A DNA stretch of 56,602 nucleotides, taken from positions 1 to 56,602 of the forward strand of contig CAZKVH010000009.1 of the NCBI GenBank assembly GCA_964556165.1, in the 5' to 3' direction. Below are positions 24,601 through 33,857 of the stretch, piece by piece; within the stretch, counting starts at the first letter, position 1, and the number at the start of each line of letters is the position of its first letter. A program made the position numbers and the translations under genes. The notes under the pieces were generated by a model that searched no databases, was not told where the DNA came from, and saw nothing but the letters and a program-made list of their open reading frames with translations. The DNA comes from JAQVEM01 sp964556165. Its GTDB lineage: Bacteria > Actinomycetota > Humimicrobiia > Humimicrobiales > Humimicrobiaceae.

Positions 24601-25501
24601 GCTGGCAGAACTGCAAAAGCACTCTCACAATAGATCGGGTCCATCTTATAAACTTTCATTTGAGCCATTTAGTACACCTGTTGAGTTACTTGAGAGAATA
24701 GATAAACCAAAAGTAGCAATAATAAGGGAAGAAGGCAGTAATGGTGACAGAGAGATGGCATCAGCTTTTTTTGCTACCGGTTTCGAGCCCTGGGATGTTA
24801 CCATGACTGACCTTCTTGGTGGAAAGATTAATCTTGATAATTTCAGAGGCGCAGTGTTCGTTGGAGGTTTTTCTTATGCCGATGTTATGGATAGCGCTAA
24901 GGGATGGGCAGGTATTATAAAGTTCAGCCCGGAATTAAAAAAAATGTTTGATAAGTTTTATAACAGAGAGAATACATTCTCCCTTGGTGTATGTAATGGA
25001 TGCCAGCTTATGACTCTTCTGGGCTGGGTGCCATGGAAAGATATTCCAGAGGAAAGACAGCCCAGATTTACAGGAAATACTTCTGGCCGTTTTGAATCTA
25101 GATGGGTTACCGTAAAGATAAGAAAAAGTCCATCTATTATGTTAAAGGGCATGGAGGATTCGGTACTTGGAATCTGGGTAGCCCACAGAGAAGGGCATCT
25201 TTACTGTCCCGATTCCAGGATTTTATCAGAAATAACTGAAGAGAATCTTGCTCCTGTAGTCTATGTAGACGATACGGGCAATCCTACAGAGGAATATCCT
25301 TATAATCCCAATGGCTCTCCGTCAGGATTTACAGCTTTAAGTTCACCTGATGGAAGGCATCTTGCTATGATGCCCCATCCTGAAAGGACTTTTTTACTAT
25401 GGCAATGGGCATGGATTACCGAAGGCTGGAAATCGGGCCTTAAGGCTTCCCCATGGCTTCGTATGTTCCAGAATGCAAGGGAGTGGTGCGAAAAAAAATA
25501 A
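21650..25501 (+). CDS. purL: phosphoribosylformylglycinamidine synthase, one-piece form
   Basis: A protein of 1283 aa that turns FGAR, glutamine and ATP into FGAM. It joins in one chain what PurS, small PurL and PurQ do separately. The order is an N-terminal PurS-like part, a linker, two AIRS-like halves (QANSEHSRHW near residue 202; TAETHNFPCGVAPFPGAETGTGG near 281; DGGKDSLSM near 763), then a class I glutaminase domain from about 1023. The glutaminase triad is visible: Cys1115 in GVCNGCQ, and His1243 and Glu1245 in PHPE. This large form is typical of Gammaproteobacteria and eukaryotes and of scattered other groups. Most monoderm bacteria use the three-gene form, so the gene may have come by transfer. 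Ribosome binding site AAGGGA. Confidence 0.96.
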   Translation: MIQRFYRLIKKNFEYCYYIETSKLLNKSESEILRWLIAETSEAEKFSKKSFLAGNGNLVEIGPRLNFETAFSTNAVAICHSCGLKKVTRIERSRRYLVSKNINLSKFVNENHDRMTECVYPAPLETFGIGIEPEEVFLIPLMEERKKGIYKIEDGIGEGIDALRNFNKRIGLGMDDWDVNFYYNLFVNNLKRNPTNVECFQLGQANSEHSRHWFFKGKIVIDGIEMPESLIEIIKTPLKDNPSNSIIAFKDNSSGITGFKICSIIPGHPGLCSPFKKKGLVYHLIFTAETHNFPCGVAPFPGAETGTGGRIRDVQATGRGGLVIAGTAGYCTGNLNIPGYLIPGEDFNFSYPSNLATSLEIMIGESNGASDYGNKFGEPVIQGFTRTFGLRLPDGQRREWVKPIMFTGGIGQIDGSHIKKGVPLKGMKIVQVGGPAYRIGIGGGAASSMVQGENREELDFNAVQRGNAQMEQKMNRVIRACIEMGDSNPIISIHDQGAGGPCNVLTELVEPAGGRVEIRNIQVGDETMSVLEIWGAEYQERNAFLIKPERLKEFQSICNREKVNCEVLGEITGDGRIVVHDSRDDSFPVNLSLSDILSKMPQKKFNMSSTPKNLKPINFPPGVRVEKLLELVFKLPSVGSKGFLVRKVDRSVTGLIARQQCCGPLQLPVSDVAVVAQSHFGLTGAAISVGEQPVKVMVNPSSGARMAVGEALTNMVWALIDDISNIKCSVNWMWAAKLPGEGAALYEAAAAISNFMKEIGIAADGGKDSLSMAAEVGNEVVKAPDQVVVSAYSSMSDITRVITPDIKRPGESKLIFIDLAPGKNRLGGSALSQVSGQVGDDSPDIEPVNLVNAFKVIQKLIRKNLILAGHDRSDGGLITTIAEMALSGNSGIDLKVPAGFEIIPWLFSEELGLVFEYLPDSETEITGILDKEVVTFTVLGNTQKKRSFCISQGKKIIIDTDIPTLLGWWESTSDQLEKYQMNEELAELQKHSHNRSGPSYKLSFEPFSTPVELLERIDKPKVAIIREEGSNGDREMASAFFATGFEPWDVTMTDLLGGKINLDNFRGAVFVGGFSYADVMDSAKGWAGIIKFSPELKKMFDKFYNRENTFSLGVCNGCQLMTLLGWVPWKDIPEERQPRFTGNTSGRFESRWVTVKIRKSPSIMLKGMEDSVLGIWVAHREGHLYCPDSRILSEITEENLAPVVYVDDTGNPTEEYPYNPNGSPSGFTALSSPDGRHLAMMPHPERTFLLWQWAWITEGWKSGLKASPWLRMFQNAREWCEKK

Positions 25502-25679
25502 TTTGATTTAAATGTCATATTTATTTTAGAGCCTTATTTGTTATAATAACTTTGATTCTATGGTTGAGAGACAATCCTGAATTATTGTAAACATAATAGA
25601 TAAGAAAACATATAATAGAATTTAGAGATTATATAGTCGGTATTTTTTTAAAAAAATTATAAATTATTGGAAAATTAAT

Positions 25680-27113
25680 ATGATATCAGACAAGAAGTTT
25701 AATGAAAGTTGTGGGGTATTTGGAATATATGCACCCGGTAAGAAAGTAGCGGAAATTATTTTTTATGGTCTGCAGGCTTTGCAGCACAGAGGACAGGAAA
25801 GTGCAGGTATGGCAGTATCTGATGGGGAGAATATCCTGATATTTAAAGACCTTGGGCTGGTTTCTCAGGTATTTAATGAGCAGAATATAGCGCCTCTTCA
25901 GGGTTATATAGGTATTGGGCATACACGATATTCTACCAGAGGTATGAATATATGGAGTAACTCACAGCCACTTTATGGAATGTTCAAGAATGAAAGTTTT
26001 GCTATAGTTCATAATGGAAATCTAATAAATGTAAACGAGTTGAGGCAGGAGCAGATAAAAAAGGGTTTTAGATTTGAAACTACTACAGATACAGAAGTTA
26101 TAGTATCGTTGATATCAAGCTCAGAAAAAGAGAATATTGAAGATGCCATTAAAGATGCAATTAACAAAATAAAGGGTTCTTATTCACTGGTCATATTATC
26201 CAGGGATAGAATTTTTGGGATAAGGGATCCACATGGATTCAGGCCAATGGTTCTCGGAAGCCTGGACGGAGATTATGTAATAGCTTCAGAGACCTGTGCC
26301 CTTGATATAATTGATGCAAAATTTTTAAGAGAAATTGACCCGGGTGAGACTGTTATAGTTGATGCGGATGGAATACGCTCACAGATGATGCTGCCAGTAG
26401 AGAGATCTGCGATGTGCGTTTTTGAACTTATTTATTTTGCAAGACCGGATAGCTACATACACAACAAAAATGTTTTCGAAGTAAGACACAGATTGGGGCA
26501 GGAGCTTGCAAAAGAATCACCTGCCGATGCCGATATAGTTATTTCTGTGCCTGATTCAGGTACCCCGGCTGCAATTGGGTACTCTGCAGAATCCAGAATA
26601 CCGTATGTAGAAGGGTTTATTAAGAATAGATATATAGGAAGAACTTTTATTCAACCCAGGCAAAAGACAAGAGAGATAAGCGTTAAGCTTAAATTAAATC
26701 CTTTAAAGGATATTATAAAGGACAAAAGACTGGTAGTGGTAGATGATTCTATCGTCAGGGGAACTACTTCGAAAAAAATAGTCCAGATGTTATATTCCGC
26801 TGGTGCCAGGGAAGTTCATATGAGAATTACCTGCCCGCCACTTCTTCATCCCTGCTACTATGGAGTTGATATGGCTACCGAAAAAGAATTTATTGCAAAT
26901 CATAAATCGCTCGAGGATATTAGAAAATTCTTAAAAGTAGATAGTTTAAAATACCTGAGCATAGAAGGTCTTATAAAGGCAATAGGTGAATCAAAAGATA
27001 AATTCTGTTTCGCATGTTTTAATGGTGAGTATCCTGTACCTATACCTGAAAATGTAAGATATAATGAATATTCATTAGAGCAGGAGGAGAAAATATCTTC
27101 TAATGCCGGATAA
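25680..27113 (+). CDS. purF: amidophosphoribosyltransferase
   Basis: A protein of 477 aa, first committed step of purine synthesis. A 10-residue propeptide precedes the catalytic Cys11 (CGVFGIY), so this is the processed Bacillus-type form. Glutaminase marks HRGQESAGMA (about 37-46) and YSTRG are present. The phosphoribosyltransferase PRPP loop VVVDDSIVRGTTS is at about 353-365. Cysteines in ITCPPLLHPC and FCFACF near the end are the ligands of the regulatory [4Fe-4S] cluster, which makes the enzyme oxygen-sensitive. Ends 11 bases inside purM. Confidence 0.97.
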   Translation: MISDKKFNESCGVFGIYAPGKKVAEIIFYGLQALQHRGQESAGMAVSDGENILIFKDLGLVSQVFNEQNIAPLQGYIGIGHTRYSTRGMNIWSNSQPLYGMFKNESFAIVHNGNLINVNELRQEQIKKGFRFETTTDTEVIVSLISSSEKENIEDAIKDAINKIKGSYSLVILSRDRIFGIRDPHGFRPMVLGSLDGDYVIASETCALDIIDAKFLREIDPGETVIVDADGIRSQMMLPVERSAMCVFELIYFARPDSYIHNKNVFEVRHRLGQELAKESPADADIVISVPDSGTPAAIGYSAESRIPYVEGFIKNRYIGRTFIQPRQKTREISVKLKLNPLKDIIKDKRLVVVDDSIVRGTTSKKIVQMLYSAGAREVHMRITCPPLLHPCYYGVDMATEKEFIANHKSLEDIRKFLKVDSLKYLSIEGLIKAIGESKDKFCFACFNGEYPVPIPENVRYNEYSLEQEEKISSNAG

Positions 27114-28170
27114 AGAAAATGTAAAAAAAAGTAAGAGATATTCGTACAGCTCATCGGGCGTAAACATAGACAGAGCCTCAAATGTATTAAATCAATTAAA
27201 AAAAACGATAGCCTCAACATTTTCCGATAAAGTACTGAGTGACCTTTCTTCCTTTTCAGGTCTTTATCAACTTGATTTAAGCGGGTATAAGAATCCTGTT
27301 CTTACTTCTTCTACAGATGGAGTGGGAACTAAAATATTACTTGCAAAGAAATTAAACAATTATAGGAATATAGGGCAGGATGCTGTAGCAATGATCATAA
27401 ACGATATAATTTGTTGTGGTGCAAAACCCCTTTTTTTCCTGGACTATATAGCATGCGGGAAAATCGATGAAGATAAAATAAAAATCATAATCGAATCTAT
27501 TTCAAGGAGTTGCATTGAATGCAACACAGTTCTTATCGGCGGAGAAACTGCCGAGCATCCGGGAATGAGCGCTGAAGACGATATTGATATCGCCGGTTTT
27601 GCGGTGGGTATTGTCGAAAAAGAATCTATAATAAATTGTTCCCTTGTTAGAGAGGGAGATGCTATAGTTGGGATATCCTCATCAGGCGTCCACAGCAATG
27701 GATTTTCTCTTGTTAGAAAGCTGATTGACGATAAGAAAGTTGATATTACTAAAAGCTATAGCTGGACAGGCAAAATGTCGCTAGGAGATTATCTTCTAAC
27801 TCCCACCAGATTGTATTTTAAACTAATCAACAGAATCATTGAAAAAGGAGTTAAAATCCATGGTATCGCAAATATAACCGGCGGAGGATTTTATGAAAAT
27901 ATAAACAGGATCATACCGGAAGATATGAACGCTTTTATAAAAAAAGGAAGCTGGAAGATTCCGGGAGTTTTCGATTTTTTACAGAAACTTGGAAACATCG
28001 ATGAAAGGGAAATGTTCAGGGTATTTAATATGGGAATTGGAATGGTTTTTATAATTTCTCCGGATGAGTTTGATAAAGTCAAAGGCATAACTGAGGGAAT
28101 GCAGGAAAATGTCTTTCATATAGGTAATGTTATAAAAGGCGATGGAAAGGTAGTAATAGGAGAACGCTAG
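27103..28170 (+). CDS. purM: phosphoribosylformylglycinamidine cyclo-ligase (AIR synthetase)
   Basis: A protein of 355 aa. It closes the imidazole ring of FGAM to give AIR with ATP. Marks: YSSSGVNIDRA (about 14-24), TSSTDGVGTKILLA (about 68-81), the GGETAEHPGM segment (about 146-155) and GISSSGVHSNGFSLVRKL (about 190-207). Start overlaps the end of purF by 11 bases, giving translational coupling. purN begins 6 bases after its stop. Confidence 0.97.
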   Translation: MPDKENVKKSKRYSYSSSGVNIDRASNVLNQLKKTIASTFSDKVLSDLSSFSGLYQLDLSGYKNPVLTSSTDGVGTKILLAKKLNNYRNIGQDAVAMIINDIICCGAKPLFFLDYIACGKIDEDKIKIIIESISRSCIECNTVLIGGETAEHPGMSAEDDIDIAGFAVGIVEKESIINCSLVREGDAIVGISSSGVHSNGFSLVRKLIDDKKVDITKSYSWTGKMSLGDYLLTPTRLYFKLINRIIEKGVKIHGIANITGGGFYENINRIIPEDMNAFIKKGSWKIPGVFDFLQKLGNIDEREMFRVFNMGIGMVFIISPDEFDKVKGITEGMQENVFHIGNVIKGDGKVVIGER

Positions 28171-28176
28171 ACTCAA

Positions 28177-28809
28177 ATGAGAAAAAGAATAGCAGTATTT
28201 GCTTCCGGGTTTGGATCAAATCTTGAGGCTCTTATAGATTTCAGTACCAGCCATGATATAAATGGCGATATAGTTCTGGTTTTTTCCAATAATAAAGATG
28301 CATTTGCGCTTAAGAGGGCAAAAAAGAGGAAAATTAAAGCAGTTTTTATGGACCCCAGTAAATATGCAGACAGAAAACAATATGATAAGAAAATCGTGGA
28401 GCTATTGAAGAAGGAAAAAATAGACCTGGTTGTTCTGGCAGGATATATGTTTGTGCTGAGCAGTGATTTCGTCCGTGAATTTAGAAATAAGATTTTAAAT
28501 ATTCATCCTGCTCTTCTTCCTTCATTTAAAGGTACACATAGTATAAAGGATGCTTATCAATACGGAGTAAAAGTGACAGGAGTCACTGTTCATTTTGTAA
28601 ATGAAGAGCTTGATAAGGGACCTATAATACTTCAGGAGGCGGTGAATATTGATAAGAACGACAGTTTGGAGGAATTAGAAGAAAAAATACATAATGTGGA
28701 ACACAGAATTTATCCGCTTGCAGTCAAATACTTCTGTGAGGGTAAACTAAGACTAAATGGGCGAAAAGTAGAAATTTTAAATAACGGCGGTTATGTTAAG
28801 GGGGCATGA
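28177..28809 (+). CDS. purN: phosphoribosylglycinamide formyltransferase
   Basis: A protein of 210 aa. It transfers a formyl group from 10-formyl-tetrahydrofolate to GAR. Substrate loop ASGFGSNLEAL (about 9-19). The catalytic set is seen as NIHPALLPSFKG (about 108-119: Asn, His) and the Asp of EELDKGPII (about 142-150). No ribosome binding site close to the ATG beyond the AGGAG inside the end of purM, suggesting coupled translation. The stop overlaps the purH start (ATGA). Confidence 0.96.
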   Translation: MRKRIAVFASGFGSNLEALIDFSTSHDINGDIVLVFSNNKDAFALKRAKKRKIKAVFMDPSKYADRKQYDKKIVELLKKEKIDLVVLAGYMFVLSSDFVREFRNKILNIHPALLPSFKGTHSIKDAYQYGVKVTGVTVHFVNEELDKGPIILQEAVNIDKNDSLEELEEKIHNVEHRIYPLAVKYFCEGKLRLNGRKVEILNNGGYVKGA

Positions 28810-30488
28810 TGAAGGTAAAAATAAGCAGAGCTTTAATTAGTGTATCCAATAAAGAAGGCATCGTCGGTTTCGCTGCTGCTCTAAAAAAGGCAGGGGTGGA
28901 AATTATTTCGACCGGAGGCACTTTTAGCAAATTAGAGGAAGCAGGGATAGAAGTAAAGAAGGTAGAGGAATTTACCGGTTTCCCGGAAATGTTAAATGGA
29001 AGGGTAAAAACTCTGCATCCTTATATACATGGAGGGATATTAGCCGAGCGTAGCAATAAAGAACATATGGATGAAGTTTCTTCCAGAGGGCTGAAGCTAA
29101 TAGATATGGTAGTTGTTAATCTGTACCCCTTTAAAGAAACTATTTCAAAAATTGGTGTCACAATGGAAGAAGCTATAGAGAATATTGATATAGGCGGACC
29201 TACCATGATTAGAAGCGCTGCTAAAAATTTTAAAGGTGTGGCGGTGGTAGTTGACCCCGATGATTATCAGAAGATTGAGAAAGAGCTCCTGGAAAGTGAT
29301 GGTTATCTTGGCACAGATACACTTTTCAGACTGGCTGTAAAGGCATTTCAGCATACATGCGAATATGATAGCCTGATATTTAATTACCTCAGGGGAAAAA
29401 CTGGCAGTTTTAATAAATCATCTGTAGCGGTAAGGGAATACCTCAATATAGAAGGAAATTCTGCTGCTGGAGGTAATGGAAGTAACCTGAGAGAAAGTAG
29501 TGGTAATTTTAAGGATAGTTTAAATTTAAATCTGGTCAAAATCCAGAATCTTAGATACGGCGAAAATCCCCACCAGAAGGCTTCCTTTTATAAATATATA
29601 AACAGTAACCCTGCGGATACTTTTGCAGGCGCTGAGCAACTTCAGGGCAAAGAATTATCATACAATAATATACTGGACGGTGATTCAGCATTTGGTATTG
29701 TAAAGGAATTTTCTTCTATATGTGTTGCTGTGATAAAACACAGTAATCCATGTGGAGCAGCAGTAGGTGTTTCTGTTGAGGAAGCTTACAAAAAAGCTTA
29801 CGGGTGCGACCCCATTTCCGCTTTTGGAAGTGTTGTTGCATGTAATGTAAAATGGACGGAAGAAGCTGCAAAGTTTATGGCTGATAAATATGTGGAAGTT
29901 CTAATTGCACCTGATTTTGATGAAGGAGCTTTAAAAATTTTATCCACTAAAAAAAATTTAAGGATTCTTAAAGTAAGTCATGATTCGGAAAGTTATATTA
30001 ATGCCTTAAATTCAGATAACTTCAGGACAGAAAAAGTACTTGTGAGGAGCGTTGATGGGGGAGTTCTTTTGCAGGACTTTGATGAAGGTGTGGACACAAG
30101 AATTAATATGAAGGTGGTCACTGATTTAGAACCCGACGATAGCCAGTGGAATGATCTCTTATTTGGATGGCAGATAGTAAAGAACATTAAATCAAATGCG
30201 ATAGTTCTTGCTCTGGACAATAGCACAGTCGGGGTCGGAGCAGGGCAGATGAGCAGGGTTGATTCAGCAATAATAGCAATCAGAAAATCCAATGGAAGAT
30301 GTAAGGGTTCAGTGATGGCTTCAGATGCTTTCTTCCCTTTTAAAGATGCAGTTGAGCTTGCTGCCAAAAATGGAATCAGGGCAATTATACAGCCGGGTGG
30401 TTCAATAAGGGACGAAGAGGTTATAGAGAGCTGCAATAAAAACAGGATTCCCATGGTTTTTACGGGTAAGAGACATTTCAAACACTGA
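28806..30488 (+). CDS. purH: bifunctional AICAR transformylase / IMP cyclohydrolase
   Basis: A protein of 560 aa, the last two steps to IMP. An N-terminal IMP cyclohydrolase (1-200; SVSNKEGIVGFAAAL, STGGTFSKLEEAG, GRVKTLHPYIHGGILA) is joined to a C-terminal transformylase (about 240-560; LRYGENPHQKASFY, KHSNPCGAA with the catalytic Lys-His, SDAFFPFKD, QPGGSIRDEE). It is some 40 residues longer than most; the extra lies in a Gly/Ser/Asn-rich linker at about 215-235. Overlaps purN by 4 bases. Last gene of the run; convergent with lon. Confidence 0.97.
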   Translation: MMKVKISRALISVSNKEGIVGFAAALKKAGVEIISTGGTFSKLEEAGIEVKKVEEFTGFPEMLNGRVKTLHPYIHGGILAERSNKEHMDEVSSRGLKLIDMVVVNLYPFKETISKIGVTMEEAIENIDIGGPTMIRSAAKNFKGVAVVVDPDDYQKIEKELLESDGYLGTDTLFRLAVKAFQHTCEYDSLIFNYLRGKTGSFNKSSVAVREYLNIEGNSAAGGNGSNLRESSGNFKDSLNLNLVKIQNLRYGENPHQKASFYKYINSNPADTFAGAEQLQGKELSYNNILDGDSAFGIVKEFSSICVAVIKHSNPCGAAVGVSVEEAYKKAYGCDPISAFGSVVACNVKWTEEAAKFMADKYVEVLIAPDFDEGALKILSTKKNLRILKVSHDSESYINALNSDNFRTEKVLVRSVDGGVLLQDFDEGVDTRINMKVVTDLEPDDSQWNDLLFGWQIVKNIKSNAIVLALDNSTVGVGAGQMSRVDSAIIAIRKSNGRCKGSVMASDAFFPFKDAVELAAKNGIRAIIQPGGSIRDEEVIESCNKNRIPMVFTGKRHFKH

Positions 30489-30528
30489 TTTATACTTATT
30501 TTAGTAATTTAACACGATTAGAACTAAA

Positions 30529-32982
30529 CTACTGAATTGTAGGAGCCTGATTGAAATCCGGTGTTTTATCTACAGCTAAACTTCCAGCAGTAGCACTTTC
30601 AACTTTCACTTTTTTGTTACCCGATTTTAAAGGTGATTTCTCGATTGTATGTTTGATAACGTCATCAATATTCTCTACAAATTCAAGCTTTAAGTCTTTA
30701 AGTATATTTGTGGGTATCTCTTCAAGGTCTCTCCTGTTTTTTTCAGGAAGCACAACTTTTTTAAGACCTGCTCTTTTTGCAGCCAGTAATTTTTCTTTTA
30801 ATCCCCCAACCGGAAGGACTCTTCCTCTTAAAGTTATCTCTCCTGTCATTCCAACATCTCTTAATACCGGTATTCCTGTAAATGCTGATATGAGTGACGA
30901 GGTAATGGCAATACCTGCTGACGGCCCGTCTTTAGGAATCGCTCCAGCCGGGACATGCACGTGTATATCGGATTTATCAAATAGCTTGTCATCTATCCCG
31001 AAATCTTTTGCTTTTGAGTGTATATAACTTATTGCAGCTTTTGCAGATTCCTGCATTACATCGCCAAGCTTTCCAGTTAGTATTAATTTACCGGTACCAC
31101 CGTAGTAAGTGGATTCAATGAGCAGTATGTCTCCGCCAACCGGGGTATAAGCAAGACCTGTAGCAACCCCAACCCTGTTTTTGTCTTCTATTTCACTTGG
31201 TAAAATTTTCGGGACTCCCAGATAATCTCTTACTTTCTGGGCGGATAATTCGTTTGAATATTTTTTCTTTTCGACAATTTCCCTTGCGATTTTTTTACAT
31301 ATATTTGCTATTTCACGCTCCAGATTTCTAACGCCGGCTTCTCTGGTATATTCTTCTATTATTATTGATATTGCGTCATCATCAAACTTTATATTGTATT
31401 TTTCTATACCCTGTTCTTTTAACTGTTTTGGTATTAGAAACTTCGCAGCTATATGAATCTTTTCTTCAGAACTGTAACCGGGTATCTCAATAATCTCCAT
31501 CCTGTCTCTTAGTGCAGGGTGTATGGTATCCAGTATATTGGCTGTTGTTATAAACATCACATTTGAAAGGTCAAATGGAACCTCAAGATAATGGTCTCTA
31601 AATGAATTATTCTGTTCAGGATCAAGGACTTCAAGAAGAGCAGATGAAGGGTCTCCTCTGTAGTCTGCACCTACCTTGTCAACCTCATCCAGCATAAATA
31701 CCGGGTTGCTTGTTCCTACCTGGGTAAGACCCTGTATAATTCTTCCAGGAAGAGCTCCTACATATGTTCTTCTATGACCTCTTATCTCAGCTTCATCTCT
31801 TATTCCGCCAATCGACATTCTTATGAATTTTCTTCCAAGCGATTTAGCTATTGATTGGCCAAGAGAGGTTTTACCAACGCCGGGAGGACCAACAAAACAT
31901 AATATGGGACCCTTGGTGGTCTTGCCCTTTAATTTCCTGACAGCAAGGTAATCAAGTATGTGAGTTTTAACCTTCTCCAGGTCATAATGGTCACCGTCCA
32001 GTATTTTCCTTGCTTTTTTCAGGTCTAGGATATCTTTGGTTTTTTCAGACCAGGGAACGTCCAGCATCCATTCGACATAAGTCCTGACATAAGAATGCTC
32101 GGGAGACATGCCTGGAATATTTTCCAGCCTCTGTATTTCTTTCAATACTTTATCATTTGCCTCTTTGGGCAGCTTCTTCTTTCGCAATTTCTTCTCAAGG
32201 TCTTTTGTCAGAGCTATTGATTCATCAAATTCACCCAGCTCATCCTTAATGGCCTTTAATTGCTGACGTAAATAATATTCCCTCTGGGTCTTTCCTACTT
32301 CTTTCTGAACCTTATCTCTTATCTGGGATTGCACTTCAAATTTCTTCAGTTCCTCACCAAGATATTCTGTCAGTTTTTTTAATCTTATTTTTATATCAGC
32401 TTCTTCAAGTATTTTTTGCTTTTGTTTTGTTCCTGATAGCAAATAAGAAGCAAACAAATCAGTCTGAACTTCTATCTTTGAAATATTGGTTGCTGCGACT
32501 ACAAATGCAGTGGGGAGCGGGATACCAAGTTGTATAAATTTTTCAACCTGCATTCTGATAGTGGTACTGAGATTATCTGTCTCTTCACCTTCGGCTAAAG
32601 GTATCTCCTGCAGCAATTCTGTTGTTACCCTGAAGTATGGTTTTGTCTGTGTGTAATTTTTTATTCTTACCCGTGAAATACCCTCAACGATACACTTAAT
32701 CTCGTTTTCTGATATGTCTGAAACCTGTTTAATAGCACATACTGTTCCTACTTCATACAGGTCTTCCTTTTCTACATCTTCTTTATTCTCTTCTTTTTGT
32801 GCTACAACGACTATAATATTATGTTCCCTGGAAGCAACTCTTACTGCCTCGAGTGAATTCTTTCTCCCAACGATTAGCGGTGTTGCAAGAAATGGAAAAA
32901 CTACACTATTCTTCAGAGAAAGAAGAGGAAGCTCTTCCGGTATCTTTATCTGTTCTCCTTCAAAACTTTTTTCTTCTGCCAT
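30529..32982 (-). CDS. lon: ATP-dependent protease Lon
   Basis: A protein of 817 aa from the ATG at 32982, with an AGGAG ribosome binding site 12 bases upstream; a TTG four codons earlier touches the ribosome binding site and is unlikely. Domains: N-terminal substrate-binding LON domain (about 15-205), a coiled coil (about 210-275), AAA+ with Walker A GPPGVGKTSL and Walker B VFMLDEVDK, then a Ser-Lys protease domain. The catalytic serine is in KDGPSAGIA and the lysine in AKRAGLKKVVLP. The usual Bacillus-type form of about 800 aa. The C-terminal 35 residues are an extra low-complexity tail. Degrades damaged and regulatory proteins in the cytoplasm. Confidence 0.96.
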   Translation of the reverse strand: MAEEKSFEGEQIKIPEELPLLSLKNSVVFPFLATPLIVGRKNSLEAVRVASREHNIIVVVAQKEENKEDVEKEDLYEVGTVCAIKQVSDISENEIKCIVEGISRVRIKNYTQTKPYFRVTTELLQEIPLAEGEETDNLSTTIRMQVEKFIQLGIPLPTAFVVAATNISKIEVQTDLFASYLLSGTKQKQKILEEADIKIRLKKLTEYLGEELKKFEVQSQIRDKVQKEVGKTQREYYLRQQLKAIKDELGEFDESIALTKDLEKKLRKKKLPKEANDKVLKEIQRLENIPGMSPEHSYVRTYVEWMLDVPWSEKTKDILDLKKARKILDGDHYDLEKVKTHILDYLAVRKLKGKTTKGPILCFVGPPGVGKTSLGQSIAKSLGRKFIRMSIGGIRDEAEIRGHRRTYVGALPGRIIQGLTQVGTSNPVFMLDEVDKVGADYRGDPSSALLEVLDPEQNNSFRDHYLEVPFDLSNVMFITTANILDTIHPALRDRMEIIEIPGYSSEEKIHIAAKFLIPKQLKEQGIEKYNIKFDDDAISIIIEEYTREAGVRNLEREIANICKKIAREIVEKKKYSNELSAQKVRDYLGVPKILPSEIEDKNRVGVATGLAYTPVGGDILLIESTYYGGTGKLILTGKLGDVMQESAKAAISYIHSKAKDFGIDDKLFDKSDIHVHVPAGAIPKDGPSAGIAITSSLISAFTGIPVLRDVGMTGEITLRGRVLPVGGLKEKLLAAKRAGLKKVVLPEKNRRDLEEIPTNILKDLKLEFVENIDDVIKHTIEKSPLKSGNKKVKVESATAGSLAVDKTPDFNQAPTIQ

Positions 32983-33394
32983 TAAATTTATCAACTCCTG
33001 CTTATTTATTAATTATATATATTAATGTTACAATAATATAATTGTTTTTTTATTTTATCTATACCCTGTAAATTAAATCTACAGGTCAATATTCTGCTAA
33101 ATAAATTTTATATTACGTTTTTTGTTTTTAATTATAACAAAATTTATCTGATGTTACAAAAAAGATTTTCATTATTTAGTAAAATTAAATTTCACTTTAA
33201 ACGAAATCAACTCAGTTTACCTGACTGTTTATATATGGAACAGGGTTCTTTATGGGATTATTTAAGGTAGTTATATTTATAAATAAGTTTTGAATAAGTA
33301 TGTAATAAAGGTTAACCGGTATGGATCTGGTATAAAAATTTTTATAGATTTTATAAAAGTAGTTTAAAGATTGGGTAAAATAAAAAAAGTAAAG
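32983..33394. other. non-coding stretch upstream of lon
   Basis: About 410 bases, very AT-rich, between the divergent end of the zincin gene and the lon start. It must hold the lon promoter. I see no CIRCE-like element (TTAGCACTC), no hairpin of note and no small reading frame with a ribosome binding site. Confidence 0.5.
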
Positions 33395-33757
33395 TTAGTA
33401 ACCCAATTTTCTTAGTTGTTTCTCATCGAGCCCAAAATAATGTCCTAATTCATGCAGGACGACCCTTCTTAAATTTTTTTCAAGTTCTATGTCATCCTTA
33501 CTTACTTTCTCAATCGCTTTTTTATAAATTGTTATTTTGTCAGGGAAAATAAAAGTTTTCCCCATTCTTTTTGTGGCAGGAAGGCCCTGGTAAAGGCCGA
33601 GAGTGTATTTCCCGGGGACTTTTTTATAATTTTCCAGGGTTGAGGTTACATCTTTGTCTTCAATTACAATTGCAAGATTCCTCATTTTTTCTTTGAATCT
33701 ATGAGGAATATTTTCAAGTGTGTCCAGTATTATTTCCTCGAATTTTTTTTTATCCAT
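33395..33757 (-). CDS. zincin-like metallopeptidase family protein (PF06262 type)
   Basis: A protein of 120 aa. The zinc motif HELGHYFGLDE lies at about 102-112 (two His, catalytic Glu and a downstream acidic ligand), and LRRVVLHE before it is typical. The N-terminal part (FEEIILDTLENIPHRFKEKM) also matches this small family. Members are widespread in Actinomycetota and other bacteria. They are predicted cytoplasmic minimal metalloproteases, and no substrate is known. Normal length. Confidence 0.85.
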   Translation of the reverse strand: MDKKKFEEIILDTLENIPHRFKEKMRNLAIVIEDKDVTSTLENYKKVPGKYTLGLYQGLPATKRMGKTFIFPDKITIYKKAIEKVSKDDIELEKNLRRVVLHELGHYFGLDEKQLRKLGY

Positions 33758-33857
33758 TTTTTAAAATAAAAAATGTTGTTAAAAAGTGTTATATTTATAT
33801 AAGTTATAAAATATCACAAAAAAAATTATATATGAATGCCAGGGGGTATTTTTAAGA

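Noticed and set aside
30551..31027. Long plus-strand frame opposite lon
   Set aside because: It is the mirror of a well-supported lon gene; its Ser/Pro/Phe-rich composition is typical of an antisense shadow.
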